33,616 nucleotides of DNA from Chloroflexi bacterium CFX6 (GTDB lineage: Bacteria; Chloroflexota; Anaerolineae; Anaerolineales; Villigracilaceae), in assembly GCA_030263595.1 (NCBI GenBank), contig SZPG01000037.1, forward strand, positions 1 to 33,616, read 5' to 3'. The notes below the pieces were generated by a model. It did not search any database. It worked only from the letters and a program-made list of their open reading frames with translations, and had not been told where the DNA came from. Each line of letters starts with the position of its first letter. Position 1 is the first letter of the stretch. The translations under genes were made by a program, and so were the position numbers. Positions 15,650 to 23,932 of this stretch are shown here, in pieces.

Positions 15650-17275
15650 ATGAGTAACTTGTTCGTGCGTAAGGCGACCGGCCTGGTGCGTTCGTGGTCG
15701 GTCATGGACGCGTTCGTCTACGCGTTCTTTTCGATCAACCTCATCACCCTGGGGTTGTACAGTTTCAGCCAGATGTATTACTTCGAGGGCGGGATGATCA
15801 ATGCGTTGATCGTTAGCGCGCTCTTCATCTTCTTCGAAGTCATCGTATATGCAGGATTGATCGCCGTCATGCCTCGTTCTGGCGGCGATTACGTTTGGCA
15901 AAGCCGCATCCTGGGCGGCGCGGTGGGCTTCATCCTGGCGGTCACCGGCTGGTGGTTCATCCTGTGGCTGTGGGTGCCGCTCTATGGCGACATGTTCCGT
16001 CACATCGTGCTGGTGCCGATCCTTGGCATTCTTGGCGCGCAGGATACGGCGCTCTGGTTTGCGGGCACACAGAACGGCGCGTTCGTCGCTTCACTGATCA
16101 CGCTTGCCATCGTCAGTATCTTCATCGCGCTCGGCATGAAGACCTACGCCAAAATCCAGAAATATTCATTCTACGGCGGCGTGCTGGGATTGTTGATCGT
16201 CATCGTCCTGTTGCTCACCGGGTCCAACGCCGCATTCAAGGCGAGACTCGATTCCAACGCGGCTTCGATGTTTGGCGCCCAGCCGGGTGTGTATGACGCG
16301 ACCGCGGCGCTCGGAACGGAAGCCGGCGCAGTCACCCCGTTCAGCGGCGGGGCTTTGCTGGCGGTCTTCCTTGTTCTGCCATACATGGTGTTCTTCAACC
16401 TGTGGCCCAACTGGGGAGCGACCTTGTACGGTGAAGTGCGCGGCGCGACCGATTTCAAACGCAACGTCTCCGGTATGGGATGGGCGCTTGGCGTTACAAC
16501 GTTGCTTGGGATCATCCTGCTGTACGCCATCAGCAAAACCATCGGCTGGGACTTTTACGTGCAGGCGGGCGCGGCATGGTGGAACTATGCCTGGGGCTAC
16601 ACGGATGTTGCCCCCGCGTTCCCCGTCTGGCCCTACCCGGCGTTATTCGCGGCGTTCCTGACGCCCAGCAGGGTCGTTCAGTTCATTGTCGTCGTGCTGA
16701 TGAGCCTGTGGTGGTTCGGCTGGAGCGGGACGGTGTTCCTCTCCTCGACGCGCGTGATCTTCGCCGCCGCGTTCGACCGCCTGCTCCCGGAAAAGGTCGC
16801 GGAGGTGAATGAGCGCACAGGCACGCCGGTCAACGCGTTGTTGTTGATGGTGGTCCCTTCGGTTTTGGTTGCCTATCTCTTCTCGTATAACATTGCGAAC
16901 TTCCAGACGTTGACGCTGTGTTCCACGCTGGTGATCGCGGTCACCTATCTTGGCACGACGATCTCAGCGATCATCCTCCCGTACACCAAACCCGACCTGT
17001 ATAAATCCTCGCCGATCGCCAAATACAATATCCTCGGCATTCCGTTGATCACGGTGGCGGGCGTGATCTTCGGCGGCTTCCTTGTGTTCCTGTTGTACCA
17101 GTGGTTGTTCGACCCGAACGCCTTGTATGGCATCGGGTTGACCAATACAAGTTCGGTGTATTACATGCTCTCGATGTACGTGCTCGCCGCGATCATCTAC
17201 TTCGGCTTCAAGTCCTACCGCAAGAGCAGGGGTATTGACATGGACAAGGTCCAGGCTGAAATACCGGTCGAATAG
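15650..17275 (+). CDS. APC-superfamily amino acid permease
   Basis: A 541-residue integral membrane protein with about 12-14 helices. Typical APC features are the N-terminal SVMDAFVYAFFSINL and the MPRSGGDYVWQSRILGG segment that holds the conserved helix-3 motif of amino acid/polyamine permeases (usually P.SGG.Y.). An unusually long extracytoplasmic stretch lies around residues 195-235 (NAAFKARLDSNAASMFG). The substrate cannot be deduced. A strong GGAGGAGG ribosome site sits before ATG 15650, and three hairpin-bearing 50-bp repeats lie directly upstream. A hairpin with a T run follows the gene. Confidence 0.87.
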   Translation: MSNLFVRKATGLVRSWSVMDAFVYAFFSINLITLGLYSFSQMYYFEGGMINALIVSALFIFFEVIVYAGLIAVMPRSGGDYVWQSRILGGAVGFILAVTGWWFILWLWVPLYGDMFRHIVLVPILGILGAQDTALWFAGTQNGAFVASLITLAIVSIFIALGMKTYAKIQKYSFYGGVLGLLIVIVLLLTGSNAAFKARLDSNAASMFGAQPGVYDATAALGTEAGAVTPFSGGALLAVFLVLPYMVFFNLWPNWGATLYGEVRGATDFKRNVSGMGWALGVTTLLGIILLYAISKTIGWDFYVQAGAAWWNYAWGYTDVAPAFPVWPYPALFAAFLTPSRVVQFIVVVLMSLWWFGWSGTVFLSSTRVIFAAAFDRLLPEKVAEVNERTGTPVNALLLMVVPSVLVAYLFSYNIANFQTLTLCSTLVIAVTYLGTTISAIILPYTKPDLYKSSPIAKYNILGIPLITVAGVIFGGFLVFLLYQWLFDPNALYGIGLTNTSSVYYMLSMYVLAAIIYFGFKSYRKSRGIDMDKVQAEIPVE

Positions 17276-17288
17276 CGGAGTCCCTTCG

Positions 17289-17337
17289 CCCTTCTCCCGC
17301 GCCGCGTCCCCGCGCCGGGAGAAGGGTATAATTTTTT
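17289..17337 (+). terminator. Permease terminator overlapping the next promoter
   Basis: CCCTTCTCCC (17289-17298) pairs with GGGAGAAGGG (17117 bases excluded; arm 17317-17326) around a GC-rich loop. It is followed by TATAATTTTTT. The T run makes it terminator-like, and the TATAAT at 17327-17332 lies six bases before the next ATG at 17339, so one short stretch seems to end one transcript and start the next. Confidence 0.6.
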
Positions 17338-17338
17338 C

Positions 17339-18094
17339 ATGGACACGTTGACCGACCTCGTCAACGAGATGAACCGTCTCATTGACGCCGCGAATCGAAA
17401 TCAGATGCGCATGCGCGCCTTTGGGGGACTCGCCGTCCTCGCGCATTGCCGGGACAACCCGAAACTCTTCCATCGCGAAGCGCCCGACCTCGATTTTCTC
17501 GTGCAAAAGAACGACCGGCAAAAACTCGAGCCCTTCTTTCGCAAAATGGGATACTCGCCCGACAGGCAGTTCAACCTGCTGAACGGCGCGCGCAGGCAAA
17601 TCTACTATCACGATCAGTTTCAAAGTCTTCACGTGGACATCCTGATCGGCGATTTCGAGATGTGTCACAAACTGCCCCTCGACAACCGCCTCGACGTGGA
17701 CGCAGTGACCATCCCGCTTGCAGAACTGCTTCTCACAAAAACGCAGGTCGTCCAACTCAACCGCAAGGACGCGCTGGACATCATCTGCCTGCTCCTCAAC
17801 AACGAAATCGGCGACGAGCGCAAAGGCATGATCGGGCTGGAACGCATCGTCTCGCTCTGCGCCCAGGACTGGGGCTTGTATAAAACCACCTCCCTCAACC
17901 TCGACCGCGTGCAGGACATTCTCGAAAACGGAGATTTTCAGGTTACGCCCGAAGAACGCCGCCTGGTCATGGAACGCGTCGAAACCATACGCAGGGCGTT
18001 CGGCGAAATGCCGAAATCCCTGGCATGGCAGATGCGCGACAAGGTCGGCACGCGCGTCCGCTGGTACCTCGAAGTGGAGGAGGTGGATCAATGA
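17339..18094 (+). CDS. Nucleotidyltransferase-like protein
   Basis: A 251-residue cytoplasmic protein with the signature of minimal nucleotidyltransferases: G29-G30 followed by D50-L-D52 (FGGLAVLAH...DLDFLV) and a third acidic strand residue, D100 in HVDILIGD. This is the Pol-beta-like catalytic triad geometry. Helical sequence follows from about 115 on (AELLLTKTQVVQLNRKD, a substructure also seen in AbiEii-like proteins). The substrate is unknown. It has no recognised antitoxin partner, so I do not call it a toxin. It starts six bases after a TATAAT box, suggesting a leaderless message, and overlaps the next gene at ATGA. Confidence 0.75.
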   Translation: MDTLTDLVNEMNRLIDAANRNQMRMRAFGGLAVLAHCRDNPKLFHREAPDLDFLVQKNDRQKLEPFFRKMGYSPDRQFNLLNGARRQIYYHDQFQSLHVDILIGDFEMCHKLPLDNRLDVDAVTIPLAELLLTKTQVVQLNRKDALDIICLLLNNEIGDERKGMIGLERIVSLCAQDWGLYKTTSLNLDRVQDILENGDFQVTPEERRLVMERVETIRRAFGEMPKSLAWQMRDKVGTRVRWYLEVEEVDQ

Positions 18095-18264
18095 GAAGAA
18101 TGCGGATCGTCCTCGGAGTTGCGATCCTTGTCGTCTCCATTGCGTTGTTGATCTGGGCGTATAAGCCGCTGGATCGGATCACCAACACGCAGCCGATCTC
18201 CCCCTCGGACATGCAGCTGCCGACGCCCACCTCGCTTCTGACCCAGCCGATCCCTGTCGCGTGA
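18091..18264 (+). CDS. Small single-span membrane protein
   Basis: A 57-residue protein with an N-terminal basic stretch (MRRMR), one hydrophobic helix (about 7-24) and a Pro/Thr-rich tail. ATG 18091 overlaps the preceding stop codon (ATGA) and has GGAGGAGG upstream, so translation is probably coupled to the nucleotidyltransferase gene. I do not recognise a family. Its stop codon overlaps the GTG start of the next gene. Confidence 0.62.
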   Translation: MRRMRIVLGVAILVVSIALLIWAYKPLDRITNTQPISPSDMQLPTPTSLLTQPIPVA

Positions 18265-19022
18265 TCCCGATGCCTTATCCTCCCCGGAACCTTTTTCCCA
18301 TATTCGTTGCGATTGCCGCGCTTACCATATCCGCCATAGCGTGCGGAGGAGCGGCATCCGCGCCGGAGGAGCCCGCCGCCGCACCGGAATCCATGCCAAC
18401 CCAGCAGGCGATTCCAAATCCCACGAATGCATTGCAACCGCCCGTCATCGGAAGCGAAATCGCGCCCACCATTCCCGAGCGCCGCAGACTCACGCTGGAA
18501 TTCCCCGCCCGGATCCGCGCCGGGGATTCGGACATCGTCCGACTGACGCTCGAGGTGGACGACCTCGGCAACCTCACCCCGACGGCGCAATTCGAAGGGA
18601 ACGTCGTCGGCGGGGAGGTGATCGAGATCCCCGACCTGTATGAAACGCATCACGTCATTGCCGAGGCGAGGTTCGACATCGCAGGGATGCAGGTATCTCC
18701 TCCCGATCTATCCAGCCAGACTCTCTCGAAGGGGCAATCGGTCACTTTCTATTGGAGCGTCCGTCCCCCGGAGGCGGGCGTCTATCGCGGCACGGTCTGG
18801 TTCTATTTGCGTTTCGTGGAAAAGGCCGGGGGGAGGGAAAGCCAGAAAACGGTATCAGCCCAAATCGTGGAGATCGAAGCGGTCAATTTCCTGGGCTTGC
18901 CCGCCAACGTTGTGAGAACGGCCGGGGGCGTCGGGTCCATCGTGGGCGCGGTCATCGGCTTTCCCTTTTTCGAGGACGTCGTAAAATTCCTGTTGGGGAG
19001 GAGGACAAGACGCGGAAAATAA
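18261..19022 (+). CDS. Lipoprotein with C-terminal hydrophobic segment
   Basis: A 253-residue protein starting at GTG 18261, which overlaps the previous stop (GTGA); an ATG at 18270 is an alternative. An N-terminal hydrophobic segment ends in S-A-I-A-C (cysteine 28), a plausible lipobox. A Pro/Ala-rich linker follows (about 31-70), then a domain with immunoglobulin-like strand pattern (LTLEFPARIRAGDSDIVRLTLEV, QSVTFYWSVRPPEAGVYRGTVWFYL). A hydrophobic glycine-rich segment near residues 220-245 may insert into the membrane. The function is unknown. It completes a translationally coupled trio with the nucleotidyltransferase-like gene. Confidence 0.68.
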   Translation: MIPMPYPPRNLFPIFVAIAALTISAIACGGAASAPEEPAAAPESMPTQQAIPNPTNALQPPVIGSEIAPTIPERRRLTLEFPARIRAGDSDIVRLTLEVDDLGNLTPTAQFEGNVVGGEVIEIPDLYETHHVIAEARFDIAGMQVSPPDLSSQTLSKGQSVTFYWSVRPPEAGVYRGTVWFYLRFVEKAGGRESQKTVSAQIVEIEAVNFLGLPANVVRTAGGVGSIVGAVIGFPFFEDVVKFLLGRRTRRGK

Positions 19023-19056
19023 GAACGGAAATATATGACGAATATCACCAGAAAAA

Positions 19057-19100
19057 TTGACATGCGTATAATGCGGCGCGATAGTTCTTTATGGTACAAT
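19057..19100 (+). promoter_or_regulatory. Probable nuoA promoter region
   Basis: TTGACA (19057-19062) has GATAGT 17 bases downstream (19080-19085). TATAAT at 19067-19072 is too close to this -35 to be its partner, and TACAAT at 19095-19100 has no -35. At least one start for nuoA is likely here, but I cannot choose between the three -10 candidates. Confidence 0.4.
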
Positions 19101-19135
19101 TTCGGGCGTTGTTGATAAATCAAGATGGAGATTGT

Positions 19136-19489
19136 ATGAATCCGTGGATTTTCGTCGCTTTGTTTTTCATCGTAGGAATGATCATTCCCGTGGGCGCGAT
19201 CACAGTGGCGTGGCTCCTCAGCCCCAAGAAGCCCAATCCCATCAAGCAGACAACCTACGAATGCGGCATCGAAACGTACGGCGATAGTTGGGTGCAGTTC
19301 AAGGCGCAGTATTACATCTTTGCGCTGGTCTTTCTCGTCTTCGATGTGGAGGTCGTGTTCCTCTTTCCCTGGGCGGTGAAACTCGGCGCGCTGGGTTTAT
19401 TCGCCGTGATCGAAGGCGTCATCTTCATCCTGATCCTTGTTGCGAGCCTGGTCTATACCTGGCGCAAGGGGATGCTGGAGTGGGCGTAA
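19136..19489 (+). CDS. nuoA: NADH-quinone oxidoreductase subunit A
   Basis: A 117-residue membrane protein of complex I with three helices. The conserved loop between helices 1 and 2 reads TTYECGIETYGDSWVQFKAQYY, where the YECG cysteine is the one exposed in the deactive state of mitochondrial ND3. The FDVEVVFLFPWAV helix carries the conserved acidic residues near the quinone pathway. ATG 19136 follows ATGGAG. Unlike the usual order, nuoA is followed not by nuoB but by a terminator and then nuoH. Confidence 0.95.
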   Translation: MNPWIFVALFFIVGMIIPVGAITVAWLLSPKKPNPIKQTTYECGIETYGDSWVQFKAQYYIFALVFLVFDVEVVFLFPWAVKLGALGLFAVIEGVIFILILVASLVYTWRKGMLEWA

Positions 19490-19509
19490 ATTTTTAGACA
19501 ATCACAGAG

Positions 19510-19549
19510 AAGGCTGACTGGAATTTCTCCATTCAGCCTTTTCTTTGTG
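19510..19549 (+). terminator. Intrinsic terminator between nuoA and nuoH
   Basis: A 12-base-pair stem with one mismatch (AAGGCTGACTGG against CCATTCAGCCTT) around a seven-base loop is followed by TTTTCTTTG. It lies 20 bases after the nuoA stop, so most nuoA transcripts should end here. Confidence 0.75.
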
Positions 19550-19558
19550 TAACGACAG

Positions 19559-19617
19559 TTTGGATTGCGGAAGCTTGCTTCCGCAAAGACGGCAGCCAGC
19601 CGCCTGATTCCAAATGT
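19559..19617. repeat. Nested inverted repeat upstream of nuoH
   Basis: TTTGGA and TCCAAA form the outside of a structure. Inside is a perfect palindrome, TTGCGGAAGC-TT-GCTTCCGCAA (19565-19586), then GGCAGCCAGCCGCC. It resembles a small REP/MITE-like element and lies in the nuoA-nuoH gap, where a promoter for nuoH would be needed. Confidence 0.6.
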
Positions 19618-19634
19618 GGTTTTAGGAGCGTCAC

Positions 19635-20828
19635 ATGAGTTTTTGGAAAGATCCCCTCAAGATAGCCGCGGAATGGCTGATGAGCGTCTTCACGAACTGG
19701 GGCATGCCCGAACTTGCCGCCAGAATTCTGATCGGTTTTCTGGGCGTCCTCCTCCTGATCAGTTTGCTGATGGTGTTGGATATTCTGCTCGTCTGGGTCG
19801 AGCGCAAGGTGGTGGCGCGCTTCCAGGATCGCATCGGTCCCAATCGTTTGGGTCCGTTCGGGTTGATCCAGCCGTTTGCGGACATCATCAAATTGTTGAT
19901 CAAGGAAGATATCACCCCCGCCGAAGCGGACAAAGCGTTGTACAACCTCGCGCCCATCCTTTCGATGACTTCCGTGTTGATCCTGTGGGCGGTTGTGCCG
20001 CTGGCTCCGACCATCCTGGGCGTGGATTTGAACGTCGGCGTGTTGTACATCATCGCGGCGGGCGCCATCGGGACGCTTTCGATCATCATGGCGGGATGGG
20101 CGTCCAACAACAAGTTTTCGTTGATCGGCGCGTTCCGCGAAGTGGCGGTCATGCTTTCCTTCGAAATTCCGATGTTGACCACCATGTTGATCCCGACTCT
20201 GTTCGCGGGTTCGATGGGCGTTGCCGCCATCACGCAGGCGCAGGACGTGTGGTTCGTCTTCCTTGCGCCGCTCGCCGCGCTCATCTTTCTCATCGCCGCC
20301 ATCGCCGAACTCGGACGCGCGCCCTTCGACATGGGCGAGGCGGAATCGGAACTGGTCTCCGGTTACAACATCGAATATTCCGGGATGAAGTTCGGCATGT
20401 TCTATGCGGGCGAGTTGCTCCACGCCTTCACTTTCGGCGGTTTCTGGGCGATCATGTTCTTCGGCGGTTATCGTTTCTTCGGGCTGGAACAGGTCAGCGC
20501 CTTCCTGGCGATCGCGGTGCTGGTCTTCAAAGCCTTCATCGGTTACTGGATCATCATGTGGATTCGTTACACGCTGCTCCGTATCCGCATTGACCACATG
20601 CTGGCGTTCAACTGGAAGTTCCTGACCCCCCTGGCTTTCGCCCTCCTGATCGTGATCGCCCTGGTGAATGCGCTTCTCGCGGACGCTCCGGCCTGGCTCT
20701 ACGTTACGAGCATGTTCCTGGCGAACGTGCTGGTCGCGTGGGCGGCGGTGGAGATCACGCGTTCGCACAGCCGCAGGGAGCGCGAGAGGGTGGAAGGAAA
20801 ATCCCAGGTTGCGGAGGCGCATCATTAA
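19635..20828 (+). CDS. nuoH: NADH-quinone oxidoreductase subunit H
   Basis: A 397-residue membrane subunit of complex I that forms the quinone-chamber end of the membrane arm. Recognisable are VERKVVARFQDRIGPNRLGPFG (the quinone-site loop), IAELGRAPFDMGEAESELVSGYN (the acidic E-channel loop), MKFGMFYAGEL and RYTLLRIRIDHML. It is longer than usual (about 330 residues) owing to a C-terminal region with one extra hydrophobic span and a charged tail (SHSRRERERVEGKSQ). TAGGAG precedes ATG 19635. It is the first gene of nuoH-J-K-L-M-M-N. A hairpin that includes its stop codon covers the nuoJ ribosome site. Confidence 0.95.
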   Translation: MSFWKDPLKIAAEWLMSVFTNWGMPELAARILIGFLGVLLLISLLMVLDILLVWVERKVVARFQDRIGPNRLGPFGLIQPFADIIKLLIKEDITPAEADKALYNLAPILSMTSVLILWAVVPLAPTILGVDLNVGVLYIIAAGAIGTLSIIMAGWASNNKFSLIGAFREVAVMLSFEIPMLTTMLIPTLFAGSMGVAAITQAQDVWFVFLAPLAALIFLIAAIAELGRAPFDMGEAESELVSGYNIEYSGMKFGMFYAGELLHAFTFGGFWAIMFFGGYRFFGLEQVSAFLAIAVLVFKAFIGYWIIMWIRYTLLRIRIDHMLAFNWKFLTPLAFALLIVIALVNALLADAPAWLYVTSMFLANVLVAWAAVEITRSHSRRERERVEGKSQVAEAHH

Positions 20829-20884
20829 TTCTCCAAGGCTCCAATTCTCGATGGAGAGTTGGAAAATCGGAGAATTGGAGAATT
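20827..20884. repeat. Intercistronic hairpin repeat covering the nuoJ ribosome site
   Basis: AATTCTCCAA (20827-20836) pairs perfectly with TTGGAGAATT (20875-20884), and CCAATTCTC (20841-20849) with GAGAATTGG (20870-20878), giving alternative foldings. The left arm includes the end of the nuoH stop codon and the right arm includes GGAG (20877-20880), the only ribosome site for nuoJ at 20888. Confidence 0.75.
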
Positions 20885-20887
20885 TCT

Positions 20888-21397
20888 ATGACTGGTGAAC
20901 AAATCATCTTTCTTGTAGTTGCATTTTTTACGCTCGGTTCGGGTCTCATGGTGGTGACGACCCGCAACCTCGTCCATGCCGCGTTTTGGCTCGTGGCGGC
21001 GTTGTTCGGCGTGGCGGTCGTCTTCGCTTTGCTGAGCGCAAACTTCCTTGCGGTGGTGCAGGTGGTGGTGTACATCGGCGCGATCTCAATCCTGTTCATC
21101 TTTGCCGTGATGCTCACCCGCAAGGAGATGCGCGACCGGGGCGCGCAGTTGAACCGAAACTGGTGGTTCGGCGCCTTGCTGGCGGTTTCGACCTTCGGCG
21201 GTCTGTTCTTCCTGCTTCGGAGTTGGGAGGGCTTCTCGAAGACCGCGCCAGCCTACCCCGTCAGTTTCGATGCGGTTTCCGAGTTGGGCAACGCGCTCGT
21301 CTCCCCCAATGCCTACGTCCTGCCGTTCGAGGTGGCGTCCGTCCTGTTGGCGGCGGCGTTGGTGGGCGCGGTGTACGTCGCGTTCGGTCGGAAATAG
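20888..21397 (+). CDS. nuoJ: NADH-quinone oxidoreductase subunit J
   Basis: A 169-residue membrane subunit with five helices. HAAFWLVAALFGVAVVFALLSANF and the helix VQVVVYIGAISILFIFAVMLT, with the pi-bulge region typical of NuoJ/ND6 (YxGAISVLFLF), identify it. It helps link the quinone site to the proton channels. Only ATG 20888 gives family length; an in-frame start 150 bases upstream lies inside nuoH. Its ribosome site GGAG is part of the hairpin repeat that separates it from nuoH. nuoK follows 12 bases downstream. Confidence 0.95.
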   Translation: MTGEQIIFLVVAFFTLGSGLMVVTTRNLVHAAFWLVAALFGVAVVFALLSANFLAVVQVVVYIGAISILFIFAVMLTRKEMRDRGAQLNRNWWFGALLAVSTFGGLFFLLRSWEGFSKTAPAYPVSFDAVSELGNALVSPNAYVLPFEVASVLLAAALVGAVYVAFGRK

Positions 21398-21409
21398 GAG
21401 GCGCAGACA

Positions 21410-21718
21410 ATGGTTCCGCTTTCCTGGTATCTCATTTTTGCCGCGGCGCTCTTTAGCATCGGTCTGTTCGGCGTGCTTTCGAGGCGCAACGCGGTCGCCA
21501 TCCTGCTCGGCATCGAGTTGATGCTGAACTCGGTGAACGTCAACCTTGCCGCGTTCTGGCGCTACGGCGACGTGCGCATGATGACGGGGCAGGTGTTCGC
21601 CATCATCGTTTTCGCGGTCGCCGCGGCGGAGGTGGCTGTGGGCTTGGCGCTGGTGATCTCGGTGTATCGCCGCCGCAATACGGTGATCGCCGACGAACTG
21701 GATATGATGAAATTCTAG
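21410..21718 (+). CDS. nuoK: NADH-quinone oxidoreductase subunit K
   Basis: A 102-residue three-helix membrane subunit. The conserved pattern FSIGLFGVLSRRNAVAILLGIELMLNSVNVNL includes the helix-2 glutamate (GIELMLN) and FAIIVFAVAAAEVAVGLAL the helix-3 glutamate, both part of the central acidic axis of complex I. AGGAGG precedes ATG 21410. It is followed by a hairpin-rich gap before nuoL. Confidence 0.96.
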   Translation: MVPLSWYLIFAAALFSIGLFGVLSRRNAVAILLGIELMLNSVNVNLAAFWRYGDVRMMTGQVFAIIVFAVAAAEVAVGLALVISVYRRRNTVIADELDMMKF

Positions 21719-21732
21719 AGGAACAGAGAAGT

Positions 21733-21760
21733 CGAGAACCGGAGAATTCTCCAATTCTCG
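21733..21760. repeat. Hairpin repeat between nuoK and nuoL
   Basis: CGAGAA (21733-21738) pairs with TTCTCG (21755-21760), and the centre GGAGAATTCTCC (21741-21752) is self-complementary. It shares the CTCCAATTCTC motif with the nuoH-nuoJ hairpin and with the in-frame segment of copA. Confidence 0.65.
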
Positions 21761-21785
21761 AATTTCTACCTTCTTCGGAGGTTTG

Positions 21786-23927
21786 ATGACGACAGAAACA
21801 TTGATTTGGTTAATTCCCCTCCCTCCCGTCCTGGCGTTCTTTTTGATCGTGCTGCTTACGAACAAGAACAAGGCGCTCAGCCATACGATCGGTGTGGGCG
21901 CGGCGGCGCTCTCGTGGCTCGGAAGCATGATCGTCTTCTTCCGCGCGCTCGGCGTGGAGCATTTGGGCGAACATCCTTTTGAATCTTCGATCCGCTGGCT
22001 GCCGACCGGCAATTCGTGGTTCGAGATCGGCGTTTTGATTGATCCGTTCGGCGCAGCGGTTTTGTTCTTCGTATCCATCACGATCTTCATGATCTTCCTG
22101 TACAGCGTCGGCTATCAAAACTATGGACAACCCGCTGGCGACCATGACCGAGCGGGCTTGCCGCCTCACGGCGCAACCGTCGAGGAGCATGGGCACAAAC
22201 ACGTCGTCCCCTCGGTCGAGCCGATGTACTCGCGCTTCTTTGCCTTCCTCGGTTTGTTCGCCTTCGGCATGTACGTCCTCGTGGTCTCCGATAACCTGTT
22301 GACCATGTTCGTGGGCTGGGAGATCATGGGATTGTGCTCCTACCTCCTGATCGGTTTCTGGTACGGCAAACCCTCCGCGCGCGATGCGGCGGTCAAAGCC
22401 TTTATGACCACCCGCATCGGCGACGTGTTCATGCTGTTGGGCATTGCTTATCTGTATTCGGCAACCGGCACGCTCACCTTCCGCGAGATCTTCACCGAAG
22501 AAACGCTTCACGCCCTGGCTGGAGCGCAGTCCGGCCTCCTCGGCCTGTCTGTGGCGGGCTTGATCGGTTTGCTTCTCTTTATCGGTACGATCGGCAAATC
22601 GGCGCAGTTCCCGCTCCACGTCTGGCTGCCCGACGCGATGGAAGGTCCGACCCCGGTCAGCGCAATGATCCATGCCGCGACGATGGTGTCCGCGGGCGTC
22701 TACGCGGTCATCCGCATGTTCCCGCTTACGAGCCTCGACCCGACCACGATGACCGTCATTGCGTTCATCGGCGCGTTCACCGCGCTCTTCGCCGCGACCA
22801 TCGCCGTCGCTCAAAACGACATCAAGCGCGTGCTGGCATATTCGACCATCTCGCAACTCGGTTACATGATCGCCGCGCTCGGCATCGGCGCGTACGTTGC
22901 CGCGGCGTTCCATCTCATCACGCACGCCTTCTTCAAGGCATTGCTCTTCCTCGGTTCCGGCTCCGTCATTCACGGCATGGAGCATGGCGTCCTGCACACG
23001 GGGAATCACAAGGTTGACCCGCAGGACATGTACAACATGGGCGGCTTGCGAAAAAAGATGCCCATCACCTTCTGGACCTTCCTCATCGGCGGCTTTGCCC
23101 TCTCCGGCTTTCCGCTCATCACGGCTGGCTTCTGGTCGAAGGACGAGATCCTGGCGGACGCGTTCGGTCATGGTCACTGGGCGGTCTTCGTCACGCTGGC
23201 GCTCGCCGCGTTCCTGACCGCGTTCTACACGATGCGCCAGATCACCCTGACCTTCCTCGGCGAACCTCGTACAAAGGAAGCCGAACACGCGCAGGAGACT
23301 CCCTGGACGATGACGACCCCGCTCGTCGTTCTAGCGTTCTTTGCCGTGACCTATGGCTGGGTCGGCATCCCCGAGCATTTCCCACTCCTCGGCGGACTCG
23401 TCCCGAACTGGTTCCACGAATTTGTCGGCTCGACGCTTGCCGAACATCCCGAAGCGGTCGAGTTCAATATCGTTCCATTGTTGACCTCACTGGTCGTCGC
23501 GCTTGGCGGTTTGTTCGTCGGCTGGCTTGCGTATCGTAACGTCAGATCGGTCAGCGAGGATAAATTGCAGATCCCGCTGCTTAAGAACAAATATTACTTC
23601 GACGAAATCTACGATTTTCTGTTCGTCAAACCGGCATATTGGTTTGCGGAGAACGTCGTCTACAAACTGTTGGATCAGGGCGTCATTGACGGCATCCTGC
23701 ACGCCTTCGGTCCCGGCACGCAGGGATTCGGTTCCGCCCTGCGAAATTACATTGACCTGCCCGTCATCAACCGCCTGATCGGCGACGGCTCGGCAAACGT
23801 CACCTATTGGTTTGGCGGAAAACTGCGCGCCATCCAAACGGGACGCGTCCAGCAATATCTCATACTCGCGCTGGTTACGTTCGTCATCATCGGCGCGGCA
23901 TTGTATTTCTTCATATTCGCCGCGTAG
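21786..23927 (+). CDS. nuoL: NADH-quinone oxidoreductase subunit L, extended lateral helix
   Basis: A 713-residue antiporter-like subunit, about 100 longer than E. coli NuoL. Pump residues are kept: E179 in GWEIMGLCSYLL, K271 in TIGKSAQFPLHVWLPDAM and the HAATMVSAGVY helix. Two expansions stand out. A His-rich loop (about 114-146, DHDRAGLPPHGATVEEHGHK) lies before the FFAFLGLF helix. Near the C-terminus the segment between FDEIYDFLFVKP and VQQYLILAL (about 617-687) has 71 residues, where ordinary NuoL proteins I recall have about 40. That is the lateral helix that runs along the membrane arm, and the added length would span an extra antiporter subunit. ATG 21786 follows GGAGG; a TTG three bases earlier is too close to it. 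Confidence 0.95.
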   Translation: MTTETLIWLIPLPPVLAFFLIVLLTNKNKALSHTIGVGAAALSWLGSMIVFFRALGVEHLGEHPFESSIRWLPTGNSWFEIGVLIDPFGAAVLFFVSITIFMIFLYSVGYQNYGQPAGDHDRAGLPPHGATVEEHGHKHVVPSVEPMYSRFFAFLGLFAFGMYVLVVSDNLLTMFVGWEIMGLCSYLLIGFWYGKPSARDAAVKAFMTTRIGDVFMLLGIAYLYSATGTLTFREIFTEETLHALAGAQSGLLGLSVAGLIGLLLFIGTIGKSAQFPLHVWLPDAMEGPTPVSAMIHAATMVSAGVYAVIRMFPLTSLDPTTMTVIAFIGAFTALFAATIAVAQNDIKRVLAYSTISQLGYMIAALGIGAYVAAAFHLITHAFFKALLFLGSGSVIHGMEHGVLHTGNHKVDPQDMYNMGGLRKKMPITFWTFLIGGFALSGFPLITAGFWSKDEILADAFGHGHWAVFVTLALAAFLTAFYTMRQITLTFLGEPRTKEAEHAQETPWTMTTPLVVLAFFAVTYGWVGIPEHFPLLGGLVPNWFHEFVGSTLAEHPEAVEFNIVPLLTSLVVALGGLFVGWLAYRNVRSVSEDKLQIPLLKNKYYFDEIYDFLFVKPAYWFAENVVYKLLDQGVIDGILHAFGPGTQGFGSALRNYIDLPVINRLIGDGSANVTYWFGGKLRAIQTGRVQQYLILALVTFVIIGAALYFFIFAA

Positions 23928-23932
23928 GTTAC

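Noticed and set aside
17339..18094. AbiEii/MNT toxin of a toxin-antitoxin pair
   Set aside because: There is a catalytic-type GG...DLD pattern but no HEPN or AbiEi-like partner; neighbours are a membrane peptide and a lipoprotein.
19063..19072. TATAAT at 19067 as partner of TTGACA at 19057
   Set aside because: The spacing is only four bases, far too short for one promoter.
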